From assembly GCF_900172295.1 (NCBI RefSeq), contig NZ_FWFL01000001.1, forward strand, positions 310,001 through 374,000: a DNA stretch of 64,000 bases, written 5' to 3'. Shown here one piece after another: positions 36,274-46,201 of the stretch; the stretch's first letter is position 1, and every line of letters begins with the position of its first letter. This DNA comes from Roseovarius litorisediminis (lineage in GTDB: Bacteria; Pseudomonadota; Alphaproteobacteria; Rhodobacterales; Rhodobacteraceae). Under the pieces are notes generated by a model. It saw only the letters and a program-made list of their open reading frames with translations. It had not been told where the DNA came from and did not search any database. The position numbers and the translations under genes were made by a program.

Positions 36274-37740
36274 TTATTCGGCGGCTTTTAGTTGGAACCC
36301 GTTTTCAATCATATCAGACGGCGCAACCGGGTATTCCCCCGAGAAACATGCATCGCAATATTGCGGGCATTTTGCATTGCGTCCCTGTGCCTCGCCCACA
36401 GCGCGGTAAAGCCCGTCAAGCGAGATGAACCTGAGGCTGTCGACCTGAAGGTGATCGCGCATTTCATCCTCGGACATGGTGGCGGCCAGAAGTTTTTCAC
36501 GTTGCGGCGTGTCGACCCCGTAAAAACAGGGCCAGGCGGTGGGCGGCGAGGCGATACGGAAATGGACCTCGGCGGCGCCGGCATCCAGAATCATTTCCTT
36601 GATCTTGCGGCTGGTCGTTCCACGCACCACACTGTCATCCACCAGAATAACGCGTTTACCCTGAATAAGGGCGCGGTTCACATTCAGCTTGAGACGCACA
36701 CCCATGTTGCGGATCTGTTCGGTCGGTTCGATAAAGGTCCGGCCCATATACTGATTACGGATGATCCCCATGGCATAGGGAATGCCGCTTTGCTGGCTGA
36801 AACCGATCGCCGCCGGGGTGCCGCTGTCGGGCACGGGACAGACAAGATCGGCGTCCACGGGGCTTTCCTTGGCCAGCTCCACACCGATCTGGCGCCGGTT
36901 TTCGTACACCGAACGGCCGCCGATGATGGAATCGGGGCGCGAGAAATAGACATGTTCGAAGATGCAAAAACGGGGCAACTGGCGGCGAAAGGGAAAGTGG
37001 CTTTCGACGCCCTTATCCGACACCACAACCATCTCGCCGGGTTCTATCTCGCGCACGAACTTGGCGCCGATGATATCCAGCGCGCAGGTTTCCGAACTAA
37101 GCACCCAGCCATCGGCAATCTGACCCAGAACCAACGGGCGCACGCCCAGGGGATCACGCACGCCGATCATTTTGGTCCGCGTCATGGCCACAATCGAAAA
37201 CGCTCCTTCAACCCGGCGCAGCGCATCTTCCATCCGTTCAGGGATGGTGCGCTGCAAAGAGCGGGCCATCAGATGAATGATACATTCACTGTCCGAGCCT
37301 GACTGAAAGATCGAACCGCGTTCGATCAGTTCTTTGCGCAGGGCAACGGCATTGGTGATATTGCCGTTATGGGCGATTGCTGCGCCGCCCATTGAAAACT
37401 CGCCGAAAAACGGCTGCACGTCGCGGATCTGCGCCGGTCCTTTTGCGCCTGCCGTGGAATAACGCACATGGCCGATGGCCAAAGGCCCCGGCAGCGTTTC
37501 CATCAGCGACTGTTTGGTGAAATTGTCGCGCACATAGCCAAATCGGCGGGCGGAGTTAAAGCCACGCTCGGGGTGATGGCAGACGATGCCACCGGCCTCC
37601 TGGCCGCGGTGCTGAAGGGCGTGCAGCCCGAGCGCCACAAAGTTTGCTGCATCAGTAACGCCAAGAACGCCAAAGATACCGCACTCTTCTTTCAGTTTGT
37701 CATCGTCAAAGGGGTGCGCGGGGGGCATCTGAATGGACAA
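36274..37740 (-). CDS. purF: Amidophosphoribosyltransferase
   Basis: A 488-residue enzyme that commits PRPP to purine synthesis. Cys20 in KEECGIFGV is the N-terminal glutaminase nucleophile once the propeptide is removed. The PRTase motif is VILVDDSVVRGTTSRKI. Cysteines in CFYGVD and YCDACF suggest the Bacillus-type 4Fe-4S cluster. Met5 is an alternative start. It is in line with cvpA and radA, a common Rhodobacteraceae order. Confidence 0.97.
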   Translation of the reverse strand: MSIQMPPAHPFDDDKLKEECGIFGVLGVTDAANFVALGLHALQHRGQEAGGIVCHHPERGFNSARRFGYVRDNFTKQSLMETLPGPLAIGHVRYSTAGAKGPAQIRDVQPFFGEFSMGGAAIAHNGNITNAVALRKELIERGSIFQSGSDSECIIHLMARSLQRTIPERMEDALRRVEGAFSIVAMTRTKMIGVRDPLGVRPLVLGQIADGWVLSSETCALDIIGAKFVREIEPGEMVVVSDKGVESHFPFRRQLPRFCIFEHVYFSRPDSIIGGRSVYENRRQIGVELAKESPVDADLVCPVPDSGTPAAIGFSQQSGIPYAMGIIRNQYMGRTFIEPTEQIRNMGVRLKLNVNRALIQGKRVILVDDSVVRGTTSRKIKEMILDAGAAEVHFRIASPPTAWPCFYGVDTPQREKLLAATMSEDEMRDHLQVDSLRFISLDGLYRAVGEAQGRNAKCPQYCDACFSGEYPVAPSDMIENGFQLKAAE

Positions 37741-37844
37741 GGCGGGGCAGCTCCGAATCCGAGTTATATCGATTGCCCCCCTCTTAAGGGGTCAGCCTGC
37801 CTATGTCACGAAACTATCGCAAAAACTTGCCTTGCGGAACCTTC

Positions 37845-38405
37845 TTACAGGCCCTTGTCACAGGACCCGACAAGTTCTTCGTATTGCTCGGTGATCCAGC
37901 CAAGCGCCTGTTCGGGGTTGCCGCTGTTGATGCTGTCGGTCATTCGCGCAAACACACGGGCCGAGCGACTGTCGTCAATTACCTGGATATTTTGCGATGA
38001 AATGACTGTTTCGTAGACGAAATAGGCAATTGCCACCAGCAGAACGCCACGCGCCACGCCAAAGATAAAACCCAGCCCCTGGTCGATTCCACCAAGTGCC
38101 GAGCGCTGCACTAACGACGAAAACAGCGGGGTAATCAATGAGGCCACAATCAGTGCAACGGCGAAAACCACGGCAAAAGCCGCGATCATCGAAAGCTCGC
38201 AACTGTCGGCGATGAATTCGCCTGCAACGGGTATTTCCTTGACCAATGGTTCAAGCTGTGGCGCAAAGATAAAGGCCACGATCCCGGCGGCAACCCAGCC
38301 AGCAATGGCCAGCGCCTCGCGGACAAGACCGCGTGAATAGGCCAGAAGGGCCGACAGTACGATGACCAGCGCCACCACGCCGTCAATGATTGTGAAACCT
38401 TCCAT
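37845..38405 (-). CDS. cvpA: CvpA family protein
   Basis: A 186-residue integral membrane protein with four hydrophobic segments. The N-terminus FTIIDGVVALVIVLSALLAYSRGLVREAL is the CvpA signature, with GGIDQGLGFIFGVARGVLL later. It is linked to colicin V production and membrane stress in other bacteria. It lies between purF and radA, as in many relatives. Confidence 0.93.
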   Translation of the reverse strand: MEGFTIIDGVVALVIVLSALLAYSRGLVREALAIAGWVAAGIVAFIFAPQLEPLVKEIPVAGEFIADSCELSMIAAFAVVFAVALIVASLITPLFSSLVQRSALGGIDQGLGFIFGVARGVLLVAIAYFVYETVISSQNIQVIDDSRSARVFARMTDSINSGNPEQALGWITEQYEELVGSCDKGL

Positions 38406-38431
38406 ATGCCTCTTCCTGTCCCATGGCGCGT

Positions 38432-39796
38432 TTACCCTGCGCCGAAAATGTCACCTACAAACGCGGTCAGATCACCCATTTGCATAAGTTTCAGGCCGCT
38501 GCTACCCACCGATTTTCCACCGGAAGGTGCGATTGCGGTTGTGAAACCAAGTTTTTGCGCTTCTTTCAACCTGTTTTCGGTCTGACCCACCGGTCTTAGG
38601 GCACCAGACAGGCTGATTTCGCCAAAAACCACCGTATCGGCGGGCAATGCCACGTCTTCGCGTGCGCTCAACAGGGCGGCGGCAACAGCCAGATCAGCGG
38701 CGGGCTCGGAAATTTTCAGGCCGCCCGCGACATTCAGATAAACATCCAGGCCCGCAAAGGGGATTCCACAGCGCGATTCCAGTACAGCCAGAATCATCGC
38801 CAGTCGCGCGCCATCCCAGCCCACAACGGCGCGGCGCGGTTGTGAATGCGGGGTGGGGGCGACAAGCGCTTGCATTTCAACCAGCAGGGGACGGGTGCCC
38901 TCAATGCCGGAAAACACGACCGACCCGGGGCTGGGATCGCCGCGACCTGACAGAAACAGGGCCGACGGGTTGGCGACCTCGGCCAATCCGGACCCTGTCA
39001 TTTCGAACACGCCAATTTCATCGGCCGGGCCAAAGCGGTTCTTGACGCAGCGCAGAATGCGAAACTGATGGCCGCGTTCGCCTTCAAAATATAGCACTGT
39101 GTCGACCATATGTTCGACCACGCGGGGCCCTGCGATCTGCCCCTCCTTGGTGACATGGCCAACAAGGACCACGGACGTCCCTTTGCGTTTGGCAAAACTT
39201 GTCAGTTCATGGGCGGCAGCACGGACTTGTGAAACACTGCCGGGCGCACTTTCCACCGCGTCGGACCAGACAGTCTGAATCGAATCGATAACCACAAGGT
39301 CGGGCTTCTCGGCTTCCAGTGTGGTCAGGATATCGCGCAGCGAAGTCGCGGCGGCCAGTTTTACAGGCGCATCGGCAAGACCAAGACGGGCGGCGCGCAT
39401 TCTTACCTGCGCACTGGCCTCTTCACCGGATACATAAAAGGTTTTCAGCCCGGCCTGGGCGAACCGGGCGGCGGCCTGCAACAGCAGCGTGGATTTGCCG
39501 ATACCCGGATCGCCCCCCACCAGGATGGCACTGGCCGGAACCATGCCGCCACCCAGAACACGGTCAAGTTCGTTGATGCCGGAATTGGTACGCGGCGGCG
39601 GGACCTCCTGCGCCGACAGATCGGTAAGCTGGATGGCGTTGCCGCGTTTTGAGCCCAGAGACTTTGACGCAGGTCCGGTGGAAAGTGGCGTATCTTCAAC
39701 AATGGAATTCCATTCACCACAGGCGTCACAGCGCCCCGACCATCTGGTATGAGCCGCGCCGCAGGCCGTGCAGGAAAAGGAAACGCTTTTCGCCAT
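38432..39796 (-). CDS. radA: DNA repair protein RadA
   Basis: A 454-residue RecA-like helicase that processes recombination intermediates. It has the N-terminal zinc finger (CTACGAAHTRWSGRCDAC), Walker A GGDPGIGKST, the RadA KNRFGPADEIGVFEM motif, and the C-terminal Lon-like domain (GLDVYLNVAGGLKI; VFGEISLSGALRPV). ATG 39796 gives the canonical MAKSVSFSC start. The frame is open for 12 more codons upstream. Confidence 0.96.
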   Translation of the reverse strand: MAKSVSFSCTACGAAHTRWSGRCDACGEWNSIVEDTPLSTGPASKSLGSKRGNAIQLTDLSAQEVPPPRTNSGINELDRVLGGGMVPASAILVGGDPGIGKSTLLLQAAARFAQAGLKTFYVSGEEASAQVRMRAARLGLADAPVKLAAATSLRDILTTLEAEKPDLVVIDSIQTVWSDAVESAPGSVSQVRAAAHELTSFAKRKGTSVVLVGHVTKEGQIAGPRVVEHMVDTVLYFEGERGHQFRILRCVKNRFGPADEIGVFEMTGSGLAEVANPSALFLSGRGDPSPGSVVFSGIEGTRPLLVEMQALVAPTPHSQPRRAVVGWDGARLAMILAVLESRCGIPFAGLDVYLNVAGGLKISEPAADLAVAAALLSAREDVALPADTVVFGEISLSGALRPVGQTENRLKEAQKLGFTTAIAPSGGKSVGSSGLKLMQMGDLTAFVGDIFGAG

Positions 39797-39872
39797 AGCC
39801 AGCGTGATGCCCCAAGCACGCGTCAGCGTCAAACCCAGAATTCAACAGGGCCGAGTGGTCAAAGGCGGTAGG

Positions 39873-40358
39873 TCAGATATGAGAGTCGGTGGTTTCGTTT
39901 GTTTCGCTTTGGGCGACAATCCTTTGTGTCGTCGCCGATTTTTGCGTGAAATGACCTATAAAAACAGAAACCAGAATGCAGGCAGTAAACAGATATAGCC
40001 CCCAGGCCGTTTCAACCCGGCCCACACCAATGCCTTTGGACAGGGTGATATAGACCGCGACCAGAAAAACATCTGCCATCGCCAGCTTCCCCAGGATTTG
40101 CAGCGCCGGCAGCACCTTGCGGCGCAACAGGCCAAAGTGAATGAGCGCCAGACCGATGGTTTTAGCATAGGGCGCGAAGAGCGCCAGGAACGTCACGACC
40201 AGCGCAAGAAAGACATCCGAATCCCACAGGCTCTGCAGGCCCGAGATGACGCTGATTTCGTTCAGGCTGAACAGCGGCAACCAGCCTGCGCGAATAAGCG
40301 GCGCGAACCACGAGATGGGGAAAAGGACAAGCAGCGCTAGGTTGGCGAGTTTGAGCAT
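39873..40358 (-). CDS. Paraquat-inducible protein A-like membrane protein
   Basis: A 161-residue PqiA-domain protein with four transmembrane helices: LANLALLVLFPISWFAPLI, DVFLALVVTFLALFAPYAKTIGLALIHF, MADVFLVAVYITLSK, and AWGLYLFTACILVSVFIGHF. It is a short form of PqiA, which in full-length versions works with MCE proteins in lipid trafficking. The start at ATG 40358 has GAGGG upstream. The frame is open for another 106 codons into the intergenic repeat region, but that part is not PqiA-like. mlaF/mlaE lie upstream on the same strand. Confidence 0.78.
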   Translation of the reverse strand: MLKLANLALLVLFPISWFAPLIRAGWLPLFSLNEISVISGLQSLWDSDVFLALVVTFLALFAPYAKTIGLALIHFGLLRRKVLPALQILGKLAMADVFLVAVYITLSKGIGVGRVETAWGLYLFTACILVSVFIGHFTQKSATTQRIVAQSETNETTDSHI

Positions 40359-40759
40359 CGGACCCTCATGATAACGATCAACCTCACCTAAAGACTGCGC
40401 GCGGCGCACGCAAGCAAGGGGCGTAAGTGTAAACCATTTGAACGACGCGAAGAGCTCTAACTGACGAACCGCCCCGCGCGGATTCAAGGCCGCGGCCCCC
40501 GCAAATCGGGTATGCCAAAGGCATGATTTCGGTATGACCGGCCCCCGGCACGGCGATTTGGCCAGGGTTCGCACAATGATTCGATATTTTACGATTTTGG
40601 CTGGTTTAAAGCGGCGGAATACTAACGACCGATCGCCATAGCGCGTCCCGTTGATGCTCGTCTCCAACGGCAACAAAAGCTCAAAATCGCGCGTATGCCC
40701 GGCATTTCAAAGCGTAATTCAGTAGGCTCTGGCGACATTTCCGCCCCCTTCGGAAAGGT
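40359..40759. other. 401-bp intergenic region, unexplained
   Basis: Between mlaF and the PqiA-like gene there is no recognisable gene. One minus-strand frame is open throughout but is Arg/Pro-rich and does not resemble a protein family. The sequence has local dyads (GGCCGCGGCC near 40486-40495; ATGCC-AAA-GGCAT near 40511-40523). It may hold a small RNA or a dispersed repeat. Confidence 0.3.
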
Positions 40760-41506
40760 CTATCTCACCGCTTCAATCGGCCCCTCAGCCCTGCCGTGGA
40801 TGAACTGATCAAGGTAGGGATCGCCGGAATTGTCGATCCGCGACACCGGGCCGGTCCATTTGATCACGCCGTCATGCAGCATGGCGATGTTGTCGGCGAT
40901 GGCGCGCACCGATGTCATGTCGTGGGTGATGGTCATGGCGGTGGCGCCCATCTCGGTTACGATCTCGCGGATCAGTTCGTTGATGACGCCTGCCATGATC
41001 GGATCAAGGCCGGTGGTCGGCTCGTCGAAAAAGATGATCTCGGGTTCGGCGGCGATGGCACGGGCTAGGCCCACACGTTTCTGCATGCCACCTGAAAGCT
41101 CGGACGGAAACAGATCGGCCACATCGGGTTTCAGCCCGACCCGGCGAAGTTTTTCAATGGCGATCTCGCGCGCCTCGGCAACGGGGCGTTTCAGCGATCC
41201 GCGCAGCAGACGGAAGGCGACGTTCTGCCAGACGGGCAGGGAATCAAACAGCGCGCCCCCCTGAAACAGCATGCCAAAGCGGGCCAGAAACGCATCCCGG
41301 TCGCCTTTTGTCACATCCTTTCCATCCAGCGAAATCATGCCGCTGTCGGGTTTGATAAGGCCAAGGATACATTTAAGCGCCACGGATTTGCCGGTGCCCG
41401 AGCCGCCGATAATCACCATCGAGGTGCCGGATTCAATCGTCAGATTGATTCCGCGCAGAACGTGTTTGCTGCCAAAGGCCTTATGGACATCCTTGAGTTC
41501 GATCAT
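40760..41506 (-). CDS. mlaF: Lipid-transport ABC ATP-binding protein MlaF-like
   Basis: A 248-residue ATPase with Walker A GGSGTGKSVALK, the Q-loop LFQGGALFDSLPVWQNV characteristic of Mla-type systems, signature LSGGMQKRVGLARAI, Walker B IIFFDEPTTGLDPIMAG, and H-loop ITHDM. It powers phospholipid traffic between outer and inner membranes. It overlaps mlaE by ATGA. Confidence 0.92.
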   Translation of the reverse strand: MIELKDVHKAFGSKHVLRGINLTIESGTSMVIIGGSGTGKSVALKCILGLIKPDSGMISLDGKDVTKGDRDAFLARFGMLFQGGALFDSLPVWQNVAFRLLRGSLKRPVAEAREIAIEKLRRVGLKPDVADLFPSELSGGMQKRVGLARAIAAEPEIIFFDEPTTGLDPIMAGVINELIREIVTEMGATAMTITHDMTSVRAIADNIAMLHDGVIKWTGPVSRIDNSGDPYLDQFIHGRAEGPIEAVR

Positions 41507-42288
41507 GCCGAGAAAAAGAGCTCCGTTAGCAGGTAGTTCGAGGCCAGGATCAGCACCGATGCGGCGACTACGGCGGCCTTGGTGGCGCGGCCCACGCCCT
41601 GCGCGCCGCGGCCCGAATTCATTCCGTGATAACAGCCCATCAGCGCCACGATAAAGCCAAAGGCCGCCCCCTTGATCAGGCCCGAGACCACATCCCAGGT
41701 TTCCAGAAAGTCCATGGTGTTGTGCAGGTAGGTGGCGGCAGAGAAATCAAGCCGCCCGACGCCCACCAGAAAACCGCCCATGATACCCAGCACATCGCCC
41801 ACGCCAACCAGTACCGGCACGGCCAGGGTGGCGGCCAGTACCCGGGGCAGGGTTAGGTATTTCATCGGATTGGTCGACAGGGTGGTCAGCGCATCGATCT
41901 GCTCGGTCACCTTCATGGTGCCAATCTCTGCCGCGATGCTTGAGGCCACGCGCGCTGCAACCATCAGGCCGCCCAGAACCGGGCCCAGTTCGCGCGTGAG
42001 GCCAATGGCGACAATCGACGGCACTACGGTTTCGGCATTGAAGCGCGAGCCACCGGCGTAGATCTGCAAGGCCAGCGCGCCACCGGTAAAAAGCGCGGTC
42101 ATGCCGACAACGGGTAGCGACAGCCAACCGATCTGCATCAGAGCATGGCTGAATTCACGCGCATAAAACGGCGGGCGCAACAGGTGGCTGATGGTATCAA
42201 CGGCAAAGAGCGCAATCCGCCCGATAGAGGCAAGCCAGGACAAAACATGGCGCCCGATGGCGGCGAGGAAACCAAGGGTCAAATTCAT
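41503..42288 (-). CDS. mlaE: MlaE family phospholipid ABC permease
   Basis: A 261-residue permease with five to six helices. Diagnostic segments are [56 protein letters not shown], and [39 protein letters not shown]. The MCE protein (MlaD) is not adjacent, so the transport complex is split across the genome. Overlaps both alr and mlaF. Confidence 0.93.
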   Translation of the reverse strand: MNLTLGFLAAIGRHVLSWLASIGRIALFAVDTISHLLRPPFYAREFSHALMQIGWLSLPVVGMTALFTGGALALQIYAGGSRFNAETVVPSIVAIGLTRELGPVLGGLMVAARVASSIAAEIGTMKVTEQIDALTTLSTNPMKYLTLPRVLAATLAVPVLVGVGDVLGIMGGFLVGVGRLDFSAATYLHNTMDFLETWDVVSGLIKGAAFGFIVALMGCYHGMNSGRGAQGVGRATKAAVVAASVLILASNYLLTELFFSA

Positions 42289-43322
42289 CCGTTTTGATAC
42301 CGCCGTTTGTAACGCGTGCCCAGTGATGTCAGGATTTCATAACCGATGGTGTCGGCATTGTCTGCCAGCGTGTCAACTGATTGGTGACGCCCCAAAAGTT
42401 CCAATGATTTAGGGGTATGATCCAGGTCGGTGATATCAACGCCTATCATGTCCATCGAGATGCGACCCGCAACCGGGCATTTCTGGCCCCCTGAAAAAAG
42501 CTGGGTTTTGGGGCCCATGGCGCGGATGATGCCATCGGCGTACCCCGCGGCAATCGTTGCGATGCGGGTTTCGCGGGTGGCGGTAAAGGTGTTGCCATAG
42601 CCCACGGTTTCGCCCGGTTCCAGTTTGCGGGTCTGGATGACCGGTATGTCAAGCGTGACCACCGGTTGGGCATCGACGAAGGGCAGACCACCATAAAGGC
42701 CGATCCCGGGCCGGGACAGATCAAAGTGGTAGGGCTGGCCCAGCAGAATGCCGCCGGTATTGGCCAGAGACCGCGGTACGTCAAGGCCATCGCTCATGTC
42801 GTGGAAGGCTGCAAGCTGTTGCGCGTTCATCGCATGATCGGGCTCGTCAGCGCAGGCAAGGTGACTCATGATCAGGGTAGGGGCCTGGGCAAGGGCGATC
42901 TCGCGCACGGCGGCCCATTCGGCGGGCTCCATGCCCAGGCGGTTCATCCCGGTATCCAGTTGCAGGCCGAACGGATGTTTCGGCAGCGCCTCGACATGGC
43001 GGATCATCTGATCCAGCGAGTTGATCATCGGGGTAAGCTGAAGGTCCCCGATCATGTCGGCATCCCCCGCCATATGTCCCGAAAAGATGTTGATTGCCGG
43101 GCCGGGGCCCAGCGCCAGGCGCAGGGCGGCGCCTTCTTCGGCGGCGGCGACAAAAAAGGTGCGTACACCGATGTTGGCCAGCGCCCGGCCGACGCGGTCG
43201 GCGCCCAGACCATAGGCATCAGCCTTGACCACGGCGGCGGTCTCGCTGTCGGTCATGGCGTTAAGCGCCCGCCAGTTGGCGATGATGGCGTCAAGGTGGA
43301 TTGTCAGGTGTGCAGTACTCAT
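42285..43322 (-). CDS. alr: Alanine racemase
   Basis: A 345-residue PLP enzyme interconverting L- and D-alanine for peptidoglycan. The PLP lysine is in [17 protein letters not shown] near the N-terminus. The other active-site elements are [38 protein letters not shown], and [13 protein letters not shown] near the C-terminus. The start at 43322 ([13 protein letters not shown]) fits the family. The frame is open 37 codons upstream. Confidence 0.95.
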   Translation of the reverse strand: MSTAHLTIHLDAIIANWRALNAMTDSETAAVVKADAYGLGADRVGRALANIGVRTFFVAAAEEGAALRLALGPGPAINIFSGHMAGDADMIGDLQLTPMINSLDQMIRHVEALPKHPFGLQLDTGMNRLGMEPAEWAAVREIALAQAPTLIMSHLACADEPDHAMNAQQLAAFHDMSDGLDVPRSLANTGGILLGQPYHFDLSRPGIGLYGGLPFVDAQPVVTLDIPVIQTRKLEPGETVGYGNTFTATRETRIATIAAGYADGIIRAMGPKTQLFSGGQKCPVAGRISMDMIGVDITDLDHTPKSLELLGRHQSVDTLADNADTIGYEILTSLGTRYKRRYQNG

Positions 43323-43516
43323 GCGCTGCGTTTTGACATGGCTGGCGCGGGGGTCAAGGGGAAAGACCGGTGGCGCTTCCGGAACGAGCAACGCGGCGCC
43401 CAATTTGATGCCGCTCTTGTCGGGAAAAGGCACCCGGCAACGGTTTGGGGCGACGATGACCCGATAGGATCAAAGCGGGGCCTGCCGCCGGGCTTGATGG
43501 CGGTCTTTTCCGTTCC

Positions 43517-44548
43517 TTAGACCGACAACCGGGCCGCATGGGCCCCACGTTCACGGTACGGGGTCGTGTCATAATGGGCGCGGTAACATTTCGAGAAATG
43601 CGAAGGGCTTGCAAAGCCACAGGCCAGAGCGACGTTGATAACCGTCATGTCCGTCTGCATCAGCAGGTTGCGGGCCTTTTGCAGCCGCAACTCCATATAG
43701 TAGCGCTTGGGCGACCGGTTCAGGTAGCGGCGGAACAACCGCTCAAGCTGTCGGGTCGACATGCCCACATTCTTGGCCATGATAGACGGGCTGATCGGTT
43801 CTTCGACATTGGTCTCCATCATCTGGATGACCTGGCTCAGCTTGGGGTGGCGTACGCCGATGCGCGTGGGCACAGACAGGCGTTGTGTATCCTGATCGGT
43901 GCGGATCGAGGAATAGATCAGCTGATCGGCCACCAAATTGGCCAGTTTTTCACCATGATCGTCGGCTATCAGTTTGAGCATCAGGTCGATGGAGGATGTG
44001 CCGCCCGCAGTTGTCATCCGGTTGCCATCAACCACAAAGATCGATTTTGTCAGTTCAACCTCGTCAAACTCTTCGCTGAAACTGTCGTGGTTCTCCCAGT
44101 GGATCGTCGCCCGTTTACCATCCAGCAGGCCCGCCTTGGCCACGCTATACGCCGCCGTGCACAGCCCTGCAATCTTCAAACCGCGCCGGGCTTCGCGCCG
44201 TATCCAGCTTAGAATTTTTCTGGTTGTCGCGGACTGCACATTGATGCCGCCACAGATCATCACCGTATCGTCGCGGCGCAGCTCTTCAAGGTCGATATCG
44301 ACCTTGAATTCGGCCCCCGCAGAACAGGTAATCGATTCCCCGCCTTCACCGGCAAGCACCCATTCATACAGTTTTGCATCAGCCATCCGGTTGGCAATCC
44401 GCAGGCTTTCCACGGCTGCAGCAAAGCAAAGCAGCGTGAAGTTATCAAGCAACACAAACACAAAACGCCGCGGCGCCTTGGGGGCGGTTATCTTTATTGT
44501 GTGTTTTTCTGGTTGCATTAGTGCCGAATCCTTAGGGAGTGCGCCCAT
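43517..44548 (-). CDS. GlxA family AraC-type transcriptional regulator
   Basis: A 343-residue regulator with an N-terminal DJ-1/PfpI-like domain (FVFVLLDNFTLLCFAAAVESLRIANRM; ICGGINVQ; GLCTAAYSVAKAGLLDGKRATIHWEN) and a C-terminal AraC HTH (about 235-335; MSTRQLERLFRRYLNRSPKRYYMELRLQKARNLL; VALACGFASPSHFSKCYR). GlxA-type regulators often respond to quaternary amines, such as GbdR for glycine betaine. The ligand here is not known. A later start is Met11. It is divergent from the DAHP synthase. Confidence 0.85.
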   Translation of the reverse strand: MGALPKDSALMQPEKHTIKITAPKAPRRFVFVLLDNFTLLCFAAAVESLRIANRMADAKLYEWVLAGEGGESITCSAGAEFKVDIDLEELRRDDTVMICGGINVQSATTRKILSWIRREARRGLKIAGLCTAAYSVAKAGLLDGKRATIHWENHDSFSEEFDEVELTKSIFVVDGNRMTTAGGTSSIDLMLKLIADDHGEKLANLVADQLIYSSIRTDQDTQRLSVPTRIGVRHPKLSQVIQMMETNVEEPISPSIMAKNVGMSTRQLERLFRRYLNRSPKRYYMELRLQKARNLLMQTDMTVINVALACGFASPSHFSKCYRAHYDTTPYRERGAHAARLSV

Positions 44549-44599
44549 TCTGGCCTGATTCAGGAAGCAGTTGCAAATAGCAAGGGCCCAGGCAGGAAA

Positions 44600-44627
44600 T
44601 TGCGAAATTTCAGGAACATCCTATATA
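44600..44627 (+). promoter_or_regulatory. Putative promoter of the DAHP synthase gene
   Basis: TTGCGA (44600-44605) and TATATA (44622-44627) are 16 bp apart, giving a leader of about 55 nt to ATG 44688. The -35 overlaps an inverted repeat GAAATT-N4-AATTTC (44596-44611), a possible regulator site. Confidence 0.45.
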
Positions 44628-44687
44628 GCCTCTTGCGGGCTGCTTTAGTATAGACGGGGCTCAGATTTCTGAAAGCGGAGAAAGACA

Positions 44688-46058
44688 ATGACGGAATGGC
44701 AAAAATCTGACTGGCGCGCAAAGCCGCGTGTGCAGATGCCGGAATATATCGATGGCGCAGCCCTGAACCGGGTCGAATCGAAACTGTCGCAATATCCTCC
44801 GCTTGTTTTTGCAGGCGAGGCGCGGCGCCTGAAGGCGCAGCTTGGTGCGGCCTCGCGGGGCGAGGCGTTTTTGCTACAGGGCGGTGATTGTGCCGAAAGC
44901 TTTGAACAGTTTTCAGCCGACGCAATCCGTGACACTTTCAAGGTGATGCTGCAAATGGCGATGGTGCTGACCTATGGCGCCAAGGTGCCCGTGGTCAAAG
45001 TGGGCCGTATGGCTGGCCAGTTCGCCAAACCCCGCAGCGCCCCGACCGAGGTGATCGATGGGGTGGAACTGCCCAGCTACCGCGGCGATATCATCAACGA
45101 ACTGGCCTTCACGCCAGAGGCCCGGATACCGGACCCCGAAAAAATGTTGCAGGCCTATACTCAGGCTGCTGCCACGCTGAACCTGCTGCGTGCTTTTTCA
45201 ACCGGCGGCTATGCGGATGTGCATCAGGTGCATGCCTGGACGCTTGGTTTTACCGAAGGTGAAAAGGCCGCGAAATACCGCGAGATGGCCAATCACATCA
45301 GCGACGCGCTGGATTTCATGAAGGCGGCCGGCGTTGACAGCCACCAGGCCCACACGCTGCAAACGGTTGATTTCTACACCAGCCATGAAAGCCTTCTTCT
45401 GGAATACGAAGAGGCGCTGACGCGGCTTGACTCGACCTCGGGCAAATGGCTTGCAGGCTCGGGGCACATGATCTGGATCGGTGATCGTACCCGTCAACCC
45501 GATGGCGCGCACGTTGATTTCTGCCGCGGGGTACAAAACCCGATCGGCCTGAAATGCGGCCCCTCTATGACATCGGATGATCTCAAGGCGCTTATGGCAA
45601 CGCTGAACCCCCAGAACGAGGCGGGGCGCCTGACGCTGATTGCACGTTTTGGAGCCGGCAAAGTGGCCGAACATCTGCCACGTCTGATCAAGACTGTTCA
45701 GGAAGAAGGTGCAAGCGTCGTCTGGGTATGTGACGCGATGCACGGCAACACCATCAAATCCTCGACCGGCTACAAGACCCGCCCGTTCGAGTCAGTGTTG
45801 CGCGAGGTGCGCGAATTCTTTGGTGTGCACAAGGCCGAGGGCACGATCCCAGGTGGCGTGCACTTTGAGATGACAGGCCAGGACGTGACCGAATGCATCG
45901 GTGGTGTCCGCGCGGTCAGCGAAGAAAATCTGTCCGACCGTTATCACACTGCCTGCGACCCGCGCCTGAACGCCAGCCAGTCGCTGGAACTGGCGTTCCT
46001 TGTGGCAGAAGAGCTGTCATCGCTGCGTGAAAGCCGTCAGGCCGCCCGGGCAGGCTGA
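44688..46058 (+). CDS. aroG: Class II 3-deoxy-7-phosphoheptulonate synthase
   Basis: A 456-residue plant/mycobacterial-type DAHP synthase, first step of the shikimate pathway. Class II landmarks are [53 protein letters not shown] and [12 protein letters not shown] near the metal site, with [17 protein letters not shown] at the C-terminus. The gene symbol is used loosely, because class II enzymes are unrelated in sequence to E. coli AroG. It is monocistronic, with a strong terminator. Confidence 0.95.
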   Translation: MTEWQKSDWRAKPRVQMPEYIDGAALNRVESKLSQYPPLVFAGEARRLKAQLGAASRGEAFLLQGGDCAESFEQFSADAIRDTFKVMLQMAMVLTYGAKVPVVKVGRMAGQFAKPRSAPTEVIDGVELPSYRGDIINELAFTPEARIPDPEKMLQAYTQAAATLNLLRAFSTGGYADVHQVHAWTLGFTEGEKAAKYREMANHISDALDFMKAAGVDSHQAHTLQTVDFYTSHESLLLEYEEALTRLDSTSGKWLAGSGHMIWIGDRTRQPDGAHVDFCRGVQNPIGLKCGPSMTSDDLKALMATLNPQNEAGRLTLIARFGAGKVAEHLPRLIKTVQEEGASVVWVCDAMHGNTIKSSTGYKTRPFESVLREVREFFGVHKAEGTIPGGVHFEMTGQDVTECIGGVRAVSEENLSDRYHTACDPRLNASQSLELAFLVAEELSSLRESRQAARAG

Positions 46059-46075
46059 GCCCGCTGAAATCAATC

Positions 46076-46105
46076 AAAGGCGCCTCCGGTCGGGGGCGCC
46101 TTTTT
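46076..46105 (+). terminator. Rho-independent terminator of the DAHP synthase gene
   Basis: AAAGGCGCC (46076-46084) pairs perfectly with GGCGCCTTT (46095-46103) around a 10-nt loop, followed by TTTTTC. It starts 17 bp after the stop codon. Confidence 0.92.
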
Positions 46106-46201
46106 CATTCGGGGAAAAGAGCGTCCGGTCCTCGGTTAACCGCTGTGGTGCTCAGTCATCCGCGCAACTTTCAAAAAGTCATAATGACAACCTGGCAATT
46201 C

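Noticed and set aside
40359-40676. 106-codon N-terminal extension of the PqiA-like protein
   Set aside because: The sequence has no membrane segments or PqiA features, and a good ribosome site precedes ATG 40358.
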